From positions 1 to 64,000 of the forward strand of contig JAKUOP010000007.1 in assembly GCA_022450565.1 (NCBI GenBank): a stretch of DNA of 64,000 nucleotides, in the 5' to 3' direction. This stretch comes from Candidatus Nitrosopelagicus sp. Its GTDB lineage: Archaea > Thermoproteota > Nitrososphaeria > Nitrososphaerales > Nitrosopumilaceae. Numbering within the stretch: the first letter of the stretch is position 1; the number at the start of each line of letters is the position of its first letter. This document shows, in pieces, positions 43,954 to 52,839 of this stretch. Made by a program: the position numbers and the translations under genes. The notes under the pieces are model-generated. The model saw only the letters and a program-made list of their open reading frames with translations, was not told the origin of the DNA and made no database searches.

Positions 43954-44898
43954 ATGGATAAAGTATTACTTCCAAAAAAGATTGAGTTTGGTGAAAATGC
44001 ACTGTCAGAAGCTGAATATCCAAAAAATGCATTGGTAGTAACAACTGCTCCTCCGGCACTATCTGATAAATGGCTGGATAAAATGGGAATTAAAGATTAC
44101 ATGTTGTTCGATAAAGTTACACCAGAACCATCAATTGATGATGTTAATGCTCTAATATCTGAATATAAAGAAAAAAAACCATCTGTATTGATTGGTCTTG
44201 GCGGTGGAAGTTCACTTGATGTTGTAAAATACTCTGCATCAGAATTTGGTGTAGAGAAAATTTTAATTCCAACAACATTTGGTACAGGAGCCGAAATGAC
44301 AACATATTGTGTGCTTAAGTTTGATGGAAAAAAGAAATTATTGCGAGAAGACAGATTCCTTGCAGATAGAGCAGTTATTGATTCTTACTTTATGAATGGA
44401 ACCCCAGAACAAATTCTTAAAAATTCAGTCTGTGATGCATGTGCACAAGCAACAGAAGGATATGATAGTAAACTTGGAAACAACCTAACAAGAACACTAT
44501 GCAAGCAAGCATTTGACGTACTTTATGATGCAATAATTAATGATAAGCCAGAAAATTATCCATATGGCTCTATGTTATCAGGAATGGGATTTGGTAACTG
44601 TTCCACTACATTAGGACATGCATTGTCATACGTATTCTCAAATGAGGGAGTTCCTCATGGATATTCACTGTCGTCTTGTACTACTGTAGCACATAAACAC
44701 AACAAATCAATATTCTATGATAGATTCAAAGAAGTAATTGAGAAGTTAGGATTTGACAAGATGGAACTAAAAGCTGATGTAAGTGAGGCAGCAGATGTTG
44801 TTATGACTGATAAAGGACATCTAGATCCAAACCCAATACCAATTTCAAAAGAAGATGTCGTTCAATGTCTGAATGATATTAATTCTGGAAATCTCTAA
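43954..44898 (+). CDS. Iron-type alcohol dehydrogenase, candidate semialdehyde reductase
   Basis: 314 residues, compact member of the group III (iron-activated) alcohol dehydrogenases. Nucleotide site GLGGGSSLDVVK, PTTFGTGAEMT, and three of four metal ligands: Asp161, His222 and His235; the second ligand, normally His four residues after the Asp, is Gln165. In Nitrosopumilus, enzymes of this family were characterised as malonic and succinic semialdehyde reductases of the 3-hydroxypropionate/4-hydroxybutyrate cycle (from memory). That role here is an inference by family and organism. Strong TATA box. Confidence 0.78.
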   Translation: MDKVLLPKKIEFGENALSEAEYPKNALVVTTAPPALSDKWLDKMGIKDYMLFDKVTPEPSIDDVNALISEYKEKKPSVLIGLGGGSSLDVVKYSASEFGVEKILIPTTFGTGAEMTTYCVLKFDGKKKLLREDRFLADRAVIDSYFMNGTPEQILKNSVCDACAQATEGYDSKLGNNLTRTLCKQAFDVLYDAIINDKPENYPYGSMLSGMGFGNCSTTLGHALSYVFSNEGVPHGYSLSSCTTVAHKHNKSIFYDRFKEVIEKLGFDKMELKADVSEAADVVMTDKGHLDPNPIPISKEDVVQCLNDINSGNL

Positions 44899-44981
44899 TC
44901 ATACATACTATAAAACTAACACACATAATTTCTAACACTTTATAAAATGCCTATTAACATGAAGTACAAAGGATTGAGATA

Positions 44982-46067
44982 ATGATAAAATTTGGAATCC
45001 AAAATGGACTTAATGTTGCAAGAGCAGGTTATACTGAAGATCAAATTTTAACTGCATGTATGCTTGCGGACAAAACTGGATATGACTCAATTTTCTACAT
45101 GGATCATACAAATGTGCCTCAATGGAAAAATGCAATTGTTCTTGACCCATGGGTAATGCTTTCATCAATTGCTGCTGTCACAAATAATGTTGAGCTTGGA
45201 ACATGTGTTACTGATGCAATAAGAAGACATCCATCAAACATTGCATTAGCTGCTATTACATTAGATAGAGTGTCAAAAGGACGAGCTATTTTGGGTATTG
45301 GTGCAGGAGAAGCACAGAATTTAAAAGAATTTTGTATTCCATTTGACAAACCAGTTTCAAAATGGGAAGAGCAAATACAAGTGATCAAAACACTATATGG
45401 CTCAACACCTGATAACACCGTAGACTTTGAAGGTAAATATTACAAATTGGAAAGCGCGTGCTTACAAGCACCACCTATAAGAAAACCATTCCCACCAACA
45501 TACATGGCTTCTGGTGGAAAAAGAACTCTAGCACTAACTGGAAAATATGGTGAAGGTTGGTTACCGATTGGCTATACACCAGAATTGTTTGAGGACCACA
45601 AAGATCAAATCGTTGACTCAATGAACAAAAATGGACGAACTGAGGAAGAAAAAGAGAACTTTTCAATGGCATTAGACGTAGATGTGTACTTTTCAGATGA
45701 TGGGGAAGAATCATGGGCAAAGATGAAAGAAGCTGTAAAAGTTAGTTTGTTTAAGCCAGAAATTCTTAGAGTTCATGGTCTAAAAGACATTGAAGGTTTT
45801 GATTTTGTGAAATACTTTACAGAATATTCCATGTCTAATCAAGATTGGATTGTTAAGATGCGTGAAGCGGCAACAAAAATTCCTGATAATATTGCAAGAT
45901 CATCTACTGGTGTTGGAACGCCTGATGATGTAATTCAAGTGTTTGAAAGATTCCTAAAAGCTGGAGTTAATCATTTTGTAATAAGATTCTGGGGTAAAAA
46001 TTATTTTGGCTCAATTGATAAATTTGCAAGTAAGGTAATTCCATACTTTAAAGATCAACAAAAATAA
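44982..46067 (+). CDS. Luciferase-like, probably F420-dependent, oxidoreductase
   Basis: 361 residues of the LLM class: FGIQNGLNVARAGYTEDQIL, DHTNVPQWKN, ELGTCVTDAIRRHPSNIALAAITLDRVSKGRAILGIGAGEAQNL and GKYGEGWLPIGYTPE. Closest overall pattern is the Mer-like (5,10-methylene-tetrahydromethanopterin reductase) F420 group. Substrate not determined. TATA-like ACTTTATAAAATG is at 44938-44948. Next to the semialdehyde reductase candidate and an FMN split-barrel gene, both redox enzymes. Confidence 0.83.
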   Translation: MIKFGIQNGLNVARAGYTEDQILTACMLADKTGYDSIFYMDHTNVPQWKNAIVLDPWVMLSSIAAVTNNVELGTCVTDAIRRHPSNIALAAITLDRVSKGRAILGIGAGEAQNLKEFCIPFDKPVSKWEEQIQVIKTLYGSTPDNTVDFEGKYYKLESACLQAPPIRKPFPPTYMASGGKRTLALTGKYGEGWLPIGYTPELFEDHKDQIVDSMNKNGRTEEEKENFSMALDVDVYFSDDGEESWAKMKEAVKVSLFKPEILRVHGLKDIEGFDFVKYFTEYSMSNQDWIVKMREAATKIPDNIARSSTGVGTPDDVIQVFERFLKAGVNHFVIRFWGKNYFGSIDKFASKVIPYFKDQQK

Positions 46068-46091
46068 ACACTAGTTCCTAACCTATACAAT

Positions 46092-46724
46092 ATGCAATTA
46101 CTTGGAAAATTAGAAATAAAGTCAAAGGAAAAAATCATAGAATTTTTAAGTTCCGAGTCAACTGGCCGAATTGCAAGTATAGATAAAAATGGATTTCCAC
46201 AAATCATACCAATGAATTTTGTTTTTATTAATGATGTAATCTATATGCATTCTCACATAAGAGGCGAGAAGCTAGAAAACATTAAGCGAAATGATAAAGT
46301 TGGATTTGAGGTAGATAGAAATTTAGAATTTTTACCATCTTATTTCTTTGATCCTACTGATGCATCACTTGCTGACACCCTATACATCAGTGTGGTTATG
46401 AAAGGAACATGTCAAATTATTGAAAATAATGAAGAAAAAACATTAGCACTAAATTCACTAATGAAAAAATATCAGCCTGAAGGTGGTTATGAGCCAATAA
46501 ACCCAGAAATGGACGTATTAAATGAGGTTGCAGTAATCAAAGTGACCCCAAGTACTATACGCGGTAAATATAAGATTGGTCAAAATTTGAAACATACTGA
46601 AAAACTAGAATTGGCAGAAAATATCTTTAAACGTAATTCTAAGACATCAAAAAATACACTAGAAATTATGGGTTTCTCATTGTCAGGTGATAGAATAGAG
46701 TTGGAAAAAGATGTTGAATGGTAA
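46092..46724 (+). CDS. FMN/F420-type split-barrel (pyridoxamine-phosphate-oxidase-like) protein
   Basis: 210 residues. N-terminal half is a split-barrel flavin/F420 binding domain: STGRIASIDKNGFPQIIPMNFVFINDVIYMHSHIRGEKLENIKRNDKVGFEV. C-terminal KVTPSTIRGKYKIGQN is typical of the PNPOx-like NimA/F420 group. It lies 24 bases after the luciferase-type oxidoreductase on the same strand, so the two are probably co-transcribed and may share a flavin or F420 cofactor. Confidence 0.75.
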   Translation: MQLLGKLEIKSKEKIIEFLSSESTGRIASIDKNGFPQIIPMNFVFINDVIYMHSHIRGEKLENIKRNDKVGFEVDRNLEFLPSYFFDPTDASLADTLYISVVMKGTCQIIENNEEKTLALNSLMKKYQPEGGYEPINPEMDVLNEVAVIKVTPSTIRGKYKIGQNLKHTEKLELAENIFKRNSKTSKNTLEIMGFSLSGDRIELEKDVEW

Positions 46725-46768
46725 TTTAATATCAATTTTTATAAAGATTTTATGGACAAAATGATCAC

Positions 46769-47653
46769 ATGTCAGATTCCACAATTGATGATGCATTAAA
46801 ACTTCTAGAAACTGGTAGAGGCAGTCAAGATCGACTGAAAAAAATCATCGAGAATTTCCAACAGAAAAGCTTAATCTCATTAGAGGACAGAAAATATGTT
46901 GAGGCACTAGTGTCTCAATATTTATCACCACGCCAACGTGTGAAGATGAAAAAAATCGAGCCCAAAAAAGACCAACCAACAAATTTTCCAAGAATTAGAA
47001 AAGCCGTAAAATCGGAATTTAGTACTAAAAAAAATACAGAAAATCCAAGGTCAAATTCAGAAAAACAAACATTTGACAAACAAGATATAAAATTTTGTAT
47101 AGAATGTGGTACTGAAAATCCTAATTCAAATAATTTTTGTAATAATTGTGGTTCTATTCTATCAACTAAAGAATCAAACACAATTAGAACAGATTCACAA
47201 TCATTTAGAAAAGAAGGAAAGAAAAATACTTTTGCAGAATATGAAAGAGAGTATTTGAATAGAGTTACGGGTGAAACAGATAACTCATCAGAAAAAGATA
47301 CTTCGTTGGAAGAAAAATTTGTTAAACAGATTGAACATGGCATACCAAAAACGAAAAAATCTTCATCATCAGGAAAGATTGCTGGAATAATTGGAATAAT
47401 TGCGATAATAGTTATTGGCGGTGGTGCAGCAGCACTGACATTAGATTTTGATATATCAAATAATACAACTGTATTAGAACGTGCCACATGTGATAGCAAA
47501 ACTATACTTGTATCAACAACTAAAATTCCAGGATTCCCAGATCCTGAAAAGGATTTACAGCATTATTTGGATCGATACAGTAATGAGCCAAACTACGCTG
47601 ATTGGTTTGATAGAAACTTCCCAGGAATGACCATAGAAGAGATTGTGTGTTAG
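46769..47653 (+). CDS. Zinc-ribbon protein with C-terminal membrane segment
   Basis: 294 residues: basic, Ser/Lys-rich N-terminal half; a zinc ribbon C-x2-C-x11-C-x2-C (FCIECGTENPNSNNFCNNCG, about residues 110-130); one transmembrane segment (about 208-232, IAGIIGIIAIIVIGGGAAAL); then a short outer domain with two Cys. Probably a membrane protein with its zinc domain in the cytoplasm. Unassigned. Confidence 0.68.
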   Translation: MSDSTIDDALKLLETGRGSQDRLKKIIENFQQKSLISLEDRKYVEALVSQYLSPRQRVKMKKIEPKKDQPTNFPRIRKAVKSEFSTKKNTENPRSNSEKQTFDKQDIKFCIECGTENPNSNNFCNNCGSILSTKESNTIRTDSQSFRKEGKKNTFAEYEREYLNRVTGETDNSSEKDTSLEEKFVKQIEHGIPKTKKSSSSGKIAGIIGIIAIIVIGGGAAALTLDFDISNNTTVLERATCDSKTILVSTTKIPGFPDPEKDLQHYLDRYSNEPNYADWFDRNFPGMTIEEIVC

Positions 47654-47678
47654 TTTTAATCTATGACTATTTGACTAT

Positions 47679-48005
47679 CTATTCTAGTCCTTCTAATATT
47701 CTTGTCTTACAATGAGTACATCGTTTTAATAATTCGTTGTAACTGTTATCTATATCCACAAAACCAAAATTAAATACCTTAAATTTTTGAAGAGGTGAAT
47801 TATGATTCATTCCTCTAGATTTCATTTCTGAGACTAATTCTGCATGTCTTGATTTTATATTATGGACTTCAACAAGACCATTCTCTCTATATCCATTTAG
47901 TTTTTTGTTCTTATTTATTGTTCCAACAAACATATGTAATTCTACATGTTCACCTAACAGGTGTTTCCTACACAACATGGTTGGATCAATCATCCACATC
48001 CTCAT
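47679..48005 (-). CDS. Endonuclease-V-like (pyrimidine-dimer glycosylase family) protein
   Basis: 108 residues. The block KHLLGEHVELHMFVG aligns with T4 endonuclease V QHLMAEYRELPRVFG; the Glu at residue 22 matches T4's catalytic Glu23, and SRHAELVSEMKSRGMNH matches the following helix. T4's nucleophile is the alpha-amino group of N-terminal Thr2; here residue 2 is Arg, so glycosylase activity is doubtful unless the start is processed differently. A C-terminal C-x2-C (CTHC) suggests an added zinc site. It lies next to a beta-lactamase-fold nuclease. Confidence 0.62.
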   Translation of the reverse strand: MRMWMIDPTMLCRKHLLGEHVELHMFVGTINKNKKLNGYRENGLVEVHNIKSRHAELVSEMKSRGMNHNSPLQKFKVFNFGFVDIDNSYNELLKRCTHCKTRILEGLE

Positions 48006-48014
48006 TTTAATCCC

Positions 48015-48989
48015 TCAGCAAAATTCATCCAAAGATGATTCACGTAATGGTTGTGCTGAAAATCCTTGATGAACTAAGTCCTGTGCAAACTCATCTACAA
48101 AACCATGTATAGTATACACCTTTTCAGCTCCTGACTCCTTTACCAATTGAATTAGTTCATTATAATCACAATGATCACTTAATGGAATAGTGTAATCTGT
48201 TCCTCTACTAAAACCAAATTTTTTTGACTTTGCCCATCCAGTGAATCCAACTGTTACTGCTCCATACTTATGCTTCATTTCTTGTATGAATTGATTTTTT
48301 GAGCTCATCATCGGTGCTACCATAACCCATGGTTTCTTTTCTAGTAAACCATTTAATTTTGCTTCTGAATAACTAATTTCTTCCCTTATTGGTACGCCAA
48401 GTTTTCTGTGTAAATCATTCATTTTTTTTACGGAATCATGGTAATACATTGGTTCCCAACTATCAAACAACTGAGAAATTGTTTGGGACTTTCCAAGCTC
48501 ATAGCCGAGCAGTAACACAGGTCTTCCATTTGAATATAAATCTGCAATTATTTCGTTAACCTGTTCAACAATTTGATTAATTGTTGGAAATGTGAATTCT
48601 GGTAAACCAAATGTGCATTCAGTAATCAGTGTTTTACATTTTGGAACTTTAGCACCCTTTAGAAAACCTCTGTCACGTAAAGTGATATCTCCCGTGTAGA
48701 AAACATCATCAAAAAGTAGACCTTTTGAGCCTAAAATATGACCAGTGTCAATTAGTGAAAAATCATCTAATTCACTCTGCGAATCAAATGAAAAACCACG
48801 AATTTTAGCAATTTCAGATGTCTCCTTAGATGTAATAATTTTACCTGAACCACCGTTTGGTAGATGGTCTATATGTGCATGTGAAACGAAATTAATGCCT
48901 TCATTTTGTACGGTTTTTGGATCAAGATATACTGAAGTGTTGTTATTTCTATATCTAATACCATTTTTTGTTAACCTAACATTTCCCAT
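48015..48989 (-). CDS. Metallo-beta-lactamase-fold exonuclease-like protein
   Basis: 324 residues. SHAHIDHLP is the zinc-binding HxHxDH motif, then DTGHILGSKG and FYTGDITLRDRG supply further ligands, and a final GYFVDEFAQDLVHQ-like helix. The pattern resembles mRNA-3'-end-processing/DNA-ligase-associated exonuclease (beta-CASP-like) proteins. It stands 9 bases upstream of the endonuclease-V-like gene, so the two are in one operon. Confidence 0.82.
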   Translation of the reverse strand: MGNVRLTKNGIRYRNNNTSVYLDPKTVQNEGINFVSHAHIDHLPNGGSGKIITSKETSEIAKIRGFSFDSQSELDDFSLIDTGHILGSKGLLFDDVFYTGDITLRDRGFLKGAKVPKCKTLITECTFGLPEFTFPTINQIVEQVNEIIADLYSNGRPVLLLGYELGKSQTISQLFDSWEPMYYHDSVKKMNDLHRKLGVPIREEISYSEAKLNGLLEKKPWVMVAPMMSSKNQFIQEMKHKYGAVTVGFTGWAKSKKFGFSRGTDYTIPLSDHCDYNELIQLVKESGAEKVYTIHGFVDEFAQDLVHQGFSAQPLRESSLDEFC

Positions 48990-49082
48990 GTAATTCTAAC
49001 TCGTATTTTGATTATAAATTACAATATTGATCGATTGTTCACAAACCAATGCTTTATTTTAATGACATCATAAAAGAGATTA

Positions 49083-49703
49083 TTGCAAAACTTGGGAATA
49101 TTAATTTCTGGTAGAGGTAGCAACATGGAATCAATTCTAAAAGCAATAAAAAAACAAAGAATTCCAATTAATCCATCGATTGTAATATCAAATAAACCAG
49201 ATGCCAAAGGATTGAAAATTGCAGAGAAATTAGGTGTTAAAACATTAGTTATTGACAGTAAAGAATACAAAAATAAAAGAACCCAATATGATAAGAAAAT
49301 AATTAAGGAATTAGAAAAAAATGGTGTAACACCAAGAAATGGACTTGTTTGTCTAGCAGGATTTATGAGAATTATTAGCCCACATTTTATCAAAAAGTAT
49401 AAAAATAGAATTTTGAATATTCACCCAGCATTACTACCTGCATATCCTGGATTAAATGCACAGAAACAAGCTATACAAAATGGAGCAAAATTTTCAGGAT
49501 GCACAGTACATTTTGTTGATGAAGGTGTGGATTCTGGTCCAATTATTTTACAATCAGTAGTTAAAGTTAGAAATAATGATAATGAAAAAACATTATCAAA
49601 AAGAATTCTAACAGAAGAACATAAAATCTATCCAGAAGCAGTAAAACTTTTTGCAAAAAAGAAAATTCATTTGTCAGGAAAACGAGCTATGTTACTTGAT
49701 TAG
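49083..49703 (+). CDS. purN: Phosphoribosylglycinamide formyltransferase
   Basis: 206 residues, the usual size. GRGSNMESIL near the N-terminus, the catalytic Asn/His/Asp region NIHPALLPAYPGLNAQKQAI with the His of HPALLP, and VDSGPIILQ with the Asp. Transfers a formyl group from 10-formyl-THF to GAR in purine synthesis. Start is TTG 49083; TATA-like CTTTATTTT is 26 bases before it. Confidence 0.95.
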   Translation: MQNLGILISGRGSNMESILKAIKKQRIPINPSIVISNKPDAKGLKIAEKLGVKTLVIDSKEYKNKRTQYDKKIIKELEKNGVTPRNGLVCLAGFMRIISPHFIKKYKNRILNIHPALLPAYPGLNAQKQAIQNGAKFSGCTVHFVDEGVDSGPIILQSVVKVRNNDNEKTLSKRILTEEHKIYPEAVKLFAKKKIHLSGKRAMLLD

Positions 49704-49706
49704 AAA

Positions 49707-50021
49707 TCAAGAACCGCCAAAAAAATACAAAACTGTTAGCTTTTTTGTGTTACCAAAAAAATAATGCGGTGTGTTTTTTGGTACAAAAAATGCTTTTCCA
49801 GGCTTTAATTTATAATCATTTTTGTTAATTCGCAAGAAACCATTTCCTTTTAGCACGTAATACATTTCATCAGATTCATGTGGTTCTTGTGTATCCTCCT
49901 CGCCTGGATCTAATGACAAAACTCCAGCTGCTAAGGATTTTTTATCAAGAAATGTATTAAAATAAGAATTTGAGTTAGAAATTTGTTTTAGATATGCATC
50001 AGTGTCATATTCATATTTCAT
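49707..50021 (-). CDS. Small cupin protein
   Basis: 104 residues: a single cupin domain with motif 1 (PGEEDTQEPHESDEMYYVLKG, His/Glu ligands) and motif 2 (PGKAFFVPKNTPHYFFG, His). Binds a metal or small ligand; enzyme function unknown. Convergent with purN. Confidence 0.83.
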   Translation of the reverse strand: MKYEYDTDAYLKQISNSNSYFNTFLDKKSLAAGVLSLDPGEEDTQEPHESDEMYYVLKGNGFLRINKNDYKLKPGKAFFVPKNTPHYFFGNTKKLTVLYFFGGS

Positions 50022-50064
50022 ACATTAAATCAATACTATGAATCTAAAAATCTTAGTATAGTGT

Positions 50065-50074
50065 AATTAAATAA
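50065..50074 (+). promoter_or_regulatory. TATA box of folD
   Basis: AATTAAATAA, centred about 27 bases before ATG 50097 in the 75-base gap between the divergent cupin and folD genes. Confidence 0.5.
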
Positions 50075-50096
50075 GAACAAATTCCTATTTTTTTCT

Positions 50097-50966
50097 ATGA
50101 CTGGCACAAAAATTGATGGCTTGGAAGTTGCTAAAAATGTCAAACAGAATGTATCAGAGATTGTTACAAAATTATCTGAACACGGAATTAAACCATGCTT
50201 AGCAACAATTCTTGTAGGTGAGAATCCGGCATCCCAAACTTATGTTAGAAATAAGCATAAAGCATGTGAAGAGGTTGGAATAACTACACAGGATCATCAA
50301 CCATCGGCTGATATTACACAAGAAAAATTGAATGCATTAATTGATTCTCTCAATAATGATACATCTGTACATGGTATTTTATTACAACTCCCACTTCCTA
50401 GTGGATTAAATGAATTTGAGGCAACATCAAGGATTCTCCCAGAAAAAGATGTAGATGGATTAACACCACATAATGTTGGACTATTATCTATTGGAAGTGG
50501 AATACTAAAGCCATGTACCCCTTCAGGAATAATTGAGATGCTTGAATATTACAAAATTTCTCTTGAAGGTAAAAATGTTGTAATTATTAACAGAAGCAAT
50601 CTTGTAGGTAAACCACTATACCATTTACTATTACAAAGAAGCTCTACAGTTACTACATGTCATTCTAGAACTCTGAATTTACAAGAAATTTGTAAAAATG
50701 CTGATATTGTAATAAGCGGCGTTGGTAATAGAGACAAATTTACACTTACAAGTGATATGATTAAAGAAAATGCAATAGTAATTGATGTTGCAACAACACA
50801 TCATGATGGGAAACTAAAAGGTGATTCAAATTTTGATGAAATAATTTCTAAAGCATCATATGCATCACCTGTTCCAGGTGGAGTTGGTCCAATGACTGTT
50901 GCAATGCTTTTAAAAAATACTGTTACTGCAGCTGCATTAAGCAAAGGAATTGACATCAAATCCTGA
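50097..50966 (+). CDS. folD: Methylene-THF dehydrogenase/methenyl-THF cyclohydrolase
   Basis: 289 residues. The catalytic block with Tyr and Lys (SQTYVRNKHKACEEVG), QLPLPSGLN and DVDGLTPHNVGLL, then INRSNLVGKPLYHLLL and the C-terminal PVPGGVGPMTVAMLL. Interconverts methylene-THF and 10-formyl-THF, supplying purN. The next gene, formyl-THF cyclo-ligase, overlaps its 3' end by 17 bases. Confidence 0.95.
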   Translation: MTGTKIDGLEVAKNVKQNVSEIVTKLSEHGIKPCLATILVGENPASQTYVRNKHKACEEVGITTQDHQPSADITQEKLNALIDSLNNDTSVHGILLQLPLPSGLNEFEATSRILPEKDVDGLTPHNVGLLSIGSGILKPCTPSGIIEMLEYYKISLEGKNVVIINRSNLVGKPLYHLLLQRSSTVTTCHSRTLNLQEICKNADIVISGVGNRDKFTLTSDMIKENAIVIDVATTHHDGKLKGDSNFDEIISKASYASPVPGGVGPMTVAMLLKNTVTAAALSKGIDIKS

Positions 50967-51510
50967 AAAAGATGCTTTACGAAAGCATCTTTTAGAAAAA
51001 AGAGACGCTATGTCCTTTGAGATAATGGGAATTCACGCTCAAAAAATTTTATCAGAATTGAAAAAAATGAAATCATTCTCTGAAGCAAAATCAGTCGGGT
51101 GTTATTATTCCATTGGGAGTGAAGTGCAAACCAATAATATAATCAAATCCCTATTAGATGCAAAAAAAATAGTTTCTTTGCCTAAAGTCACTGATGACAC
51201 AATGGTTTTTAGAAAAATTGATGATATAACAAAGCTTGAAAAAGGTAATTATGATATTTCAGAGCCTAAAGAAAATTGTCCTATCGAAGAAAACCACGAT
51301 GTGGTACTAGTTCCATGCATAGGGTTAGACAATAATGGGAATAGAATTGGTTATGGCTATGGATTTTATGATAGATACCTTACAAAAAATGATTCAATCA
51401 AGATTGCGTTAACATATTCAAAACAAATTATAAAATCAATTCCAACTTCAGAACATGATGTTAAAATGGATTGGATTGTAACAGAAACTGATATAATTAA
51501 AACATCATAG
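50950..51510 (+). CDS. 5-formyltetrahydrofolate cyclo-ligase
   Basis: 186 residues: N-terminal RKHLLEKRDAM, VGCYYSIGSEV, LPKV, and the ATP/folate binding IGLDNNGNRIGYGYGFYDRYL. It converts 5-formyl-THF to methenyl-THF with ATP. TTG start inside the end of folD: the two are translationally coupled, a folate-salvage pair. Confidence 0.92.
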   Translation: MTSNPEKDALRKHLLEKRDAMSFEIMGIHAQKILSELKKMKSFSEAKSVGCYYSIGSEVQTNNIIKSLLDAKKIVSLPKVTDDTMVFRKIDDITKLEKGNYDISEPKENCPIEENHDVVLVPCIGLDNNGNRIGYGYGFYDRYLTKNDSIKIALTYSKQIIKSIPTSEHDVKMDWIVTETDIIKTS

Positions 51511-52767
51511 ATACGAAAGTCCCTTTTTTCCTATATCATTTCGTTGATACTTGTTTTCCCAATGAATTTTTTCTGCAACATTATATGCATTATTTATTGC
51601 ATCATTTAGAGAAGAACCTAATGCAGTAACGCCCAAAACACGACCACCATTTGAGACAATTTTTCCATCATCATTTTTTGTTCCTGCATGAAAAACAAAA
51701 GAATTTTGAGGGATATTATCAAAACCAGAGATTTCATCACCTTTAGGATAAGAATTTGGATATCCATTTGATGCCAGAACAATACAAACTGCTGATTCAT
51801 CTTTCCAAGAAATTTCTGATAAATCATTTAATTTTCCTTCTGATGAAGCTTTGAGATACTTGTACAAATCAGAGTTCAAACGCATCAATATTGGCTGACA
51901 TTCAGGGTCACCCATTCGTACATTATACTCTAAAACATATGGTTTGCCATCACGAATCATTATTCCAGCATATAGAAATCCTCGAAACTCTATTCCCTCT
52001 TTACTCATTGATGAAATTGTTTTAGCAATAATTTCTTCTTGGATTACGTTACTAAGTTTGTCATCTATTACAGGTGTTGGTGAATATGCACCCATACCGC
52101 CAGTATTTGGTCCTTTATCATCATCGTAGATTCTTTTATGATCTTGACTTGTAGCCATAGGAATTCCTATTTGCCCATCACATAATGCAATGTATGATGC
52201 TTCAATACCATCAACTCTTTCTTCAATTATGATTTTTGAGCCAGCATCACCAAATTCTTTTTTGACCAGAATTTTATCAATTGCATCATTTGCTTCGTCG
52301 TTATTAGAACAAACAATCACACCTTTACCTGCTGCAAGCCCATCAGCCTTGATTACTACTTGTTTCTCATATGTACTGACAAATTCTTTTGCTTTTTGTG
52401 CATCATCAAATATTTCAAAATCAGCAGTTGGTATGTCATTTCTTTTCATAAATTCTTTAGCCCAAATTTTACTAGATTCTAATTGTGCAGCTTGTTTTGA
52501 TGGACCAAATACTGCTAAACCCTTTTCAATGAACTTGTCAACTAGACCATTTGCCAGAGGTGCTTCAGGACCAACTACTGTAAAACAACTTTTTTCTTGA
52601 GCAAAATTTGCCAAAGCATCAATATCATCTACCGAAATTGGAATATTTTGTGATGTTCCACCATTCCCAGGTGCAACATAAACCTCATCAACTAATTCTG
52701 ACTGAGATAACTTCCAAGATAAGGCATGTTCACGTCCACCAGAGCCAACAACTAAAACATTTACCAA
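51505..52767 (-). CDS. purD: Phosphoribosylamine-glycine ligase (GAR synthetase)
   Basis: 420 residues, ATP-grasp. Starts VLVVGSGGREHALSWKL; GPSKQAAQLESSKIWAKEFM; VVIKADGLAAGKGVIVC; and GGMGAYSPTPVID. Uses ATP to join glycine to phosphoribosylamine. TTG start. Convergent with the folate cyclo-ligase gene (6-base overlap) and divergent from ileS. Together with purN, folD and the cyclo-ligase it forms a loose purine/folate neighbourhood. Confidence 0.95.
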   Translation of the reverse strand: MVNVLVVGSGGREHALSWKLSQSELVDEVYVAPGNGGTSQNIPISVDDIDALANFAQEKSCFTVVGPEAPLANGLVDKFIEKGLAVFGPSKQAAQLESSKIWAKEFMKRNDIPTADFEIFDDAQKAKEFVSTYEKQVVIKADGLAAGKGVIVCSNNDEANDAIDKILVKKEFGDAGSKIIIEERVDGIEASYIALCDGQIGIPMATSQDHKRIYDDDKGPNTGGMGAYSPTPVIDDKLSNVIQEEIIAKTISSMSKEGIEFRGFLYAGIMIRDGKPYVLEYNVRMGDPECQPILMRLNSDLYKYLKASSEGKLNDLSEISWKDESAVCIVLASNGYPNSYPKGDEISGFDNIPQNSFVFHAGTKNDDGKIVSNGGRVLGVTALGSSLNDAINNAYNVAEKIHWENKYQRNDIGKKGLSYL

Positions 52768-52839
52768 TAATTATACAACAGAATTGTACTATATATTCAA
52801 AGAGATTATTATTATAGGAAAAAACATTCCAGACGTTAT

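Noticed and set aside
46915..47499. 194-codon open frame on the minus strand opposite the zinc-ribbon membrane protein
   Set aside because: The plus-strand protein has a clear zinc ribbon and membrane helix; the antisense product has no motif and only reflects low-complexity A-rich codons.
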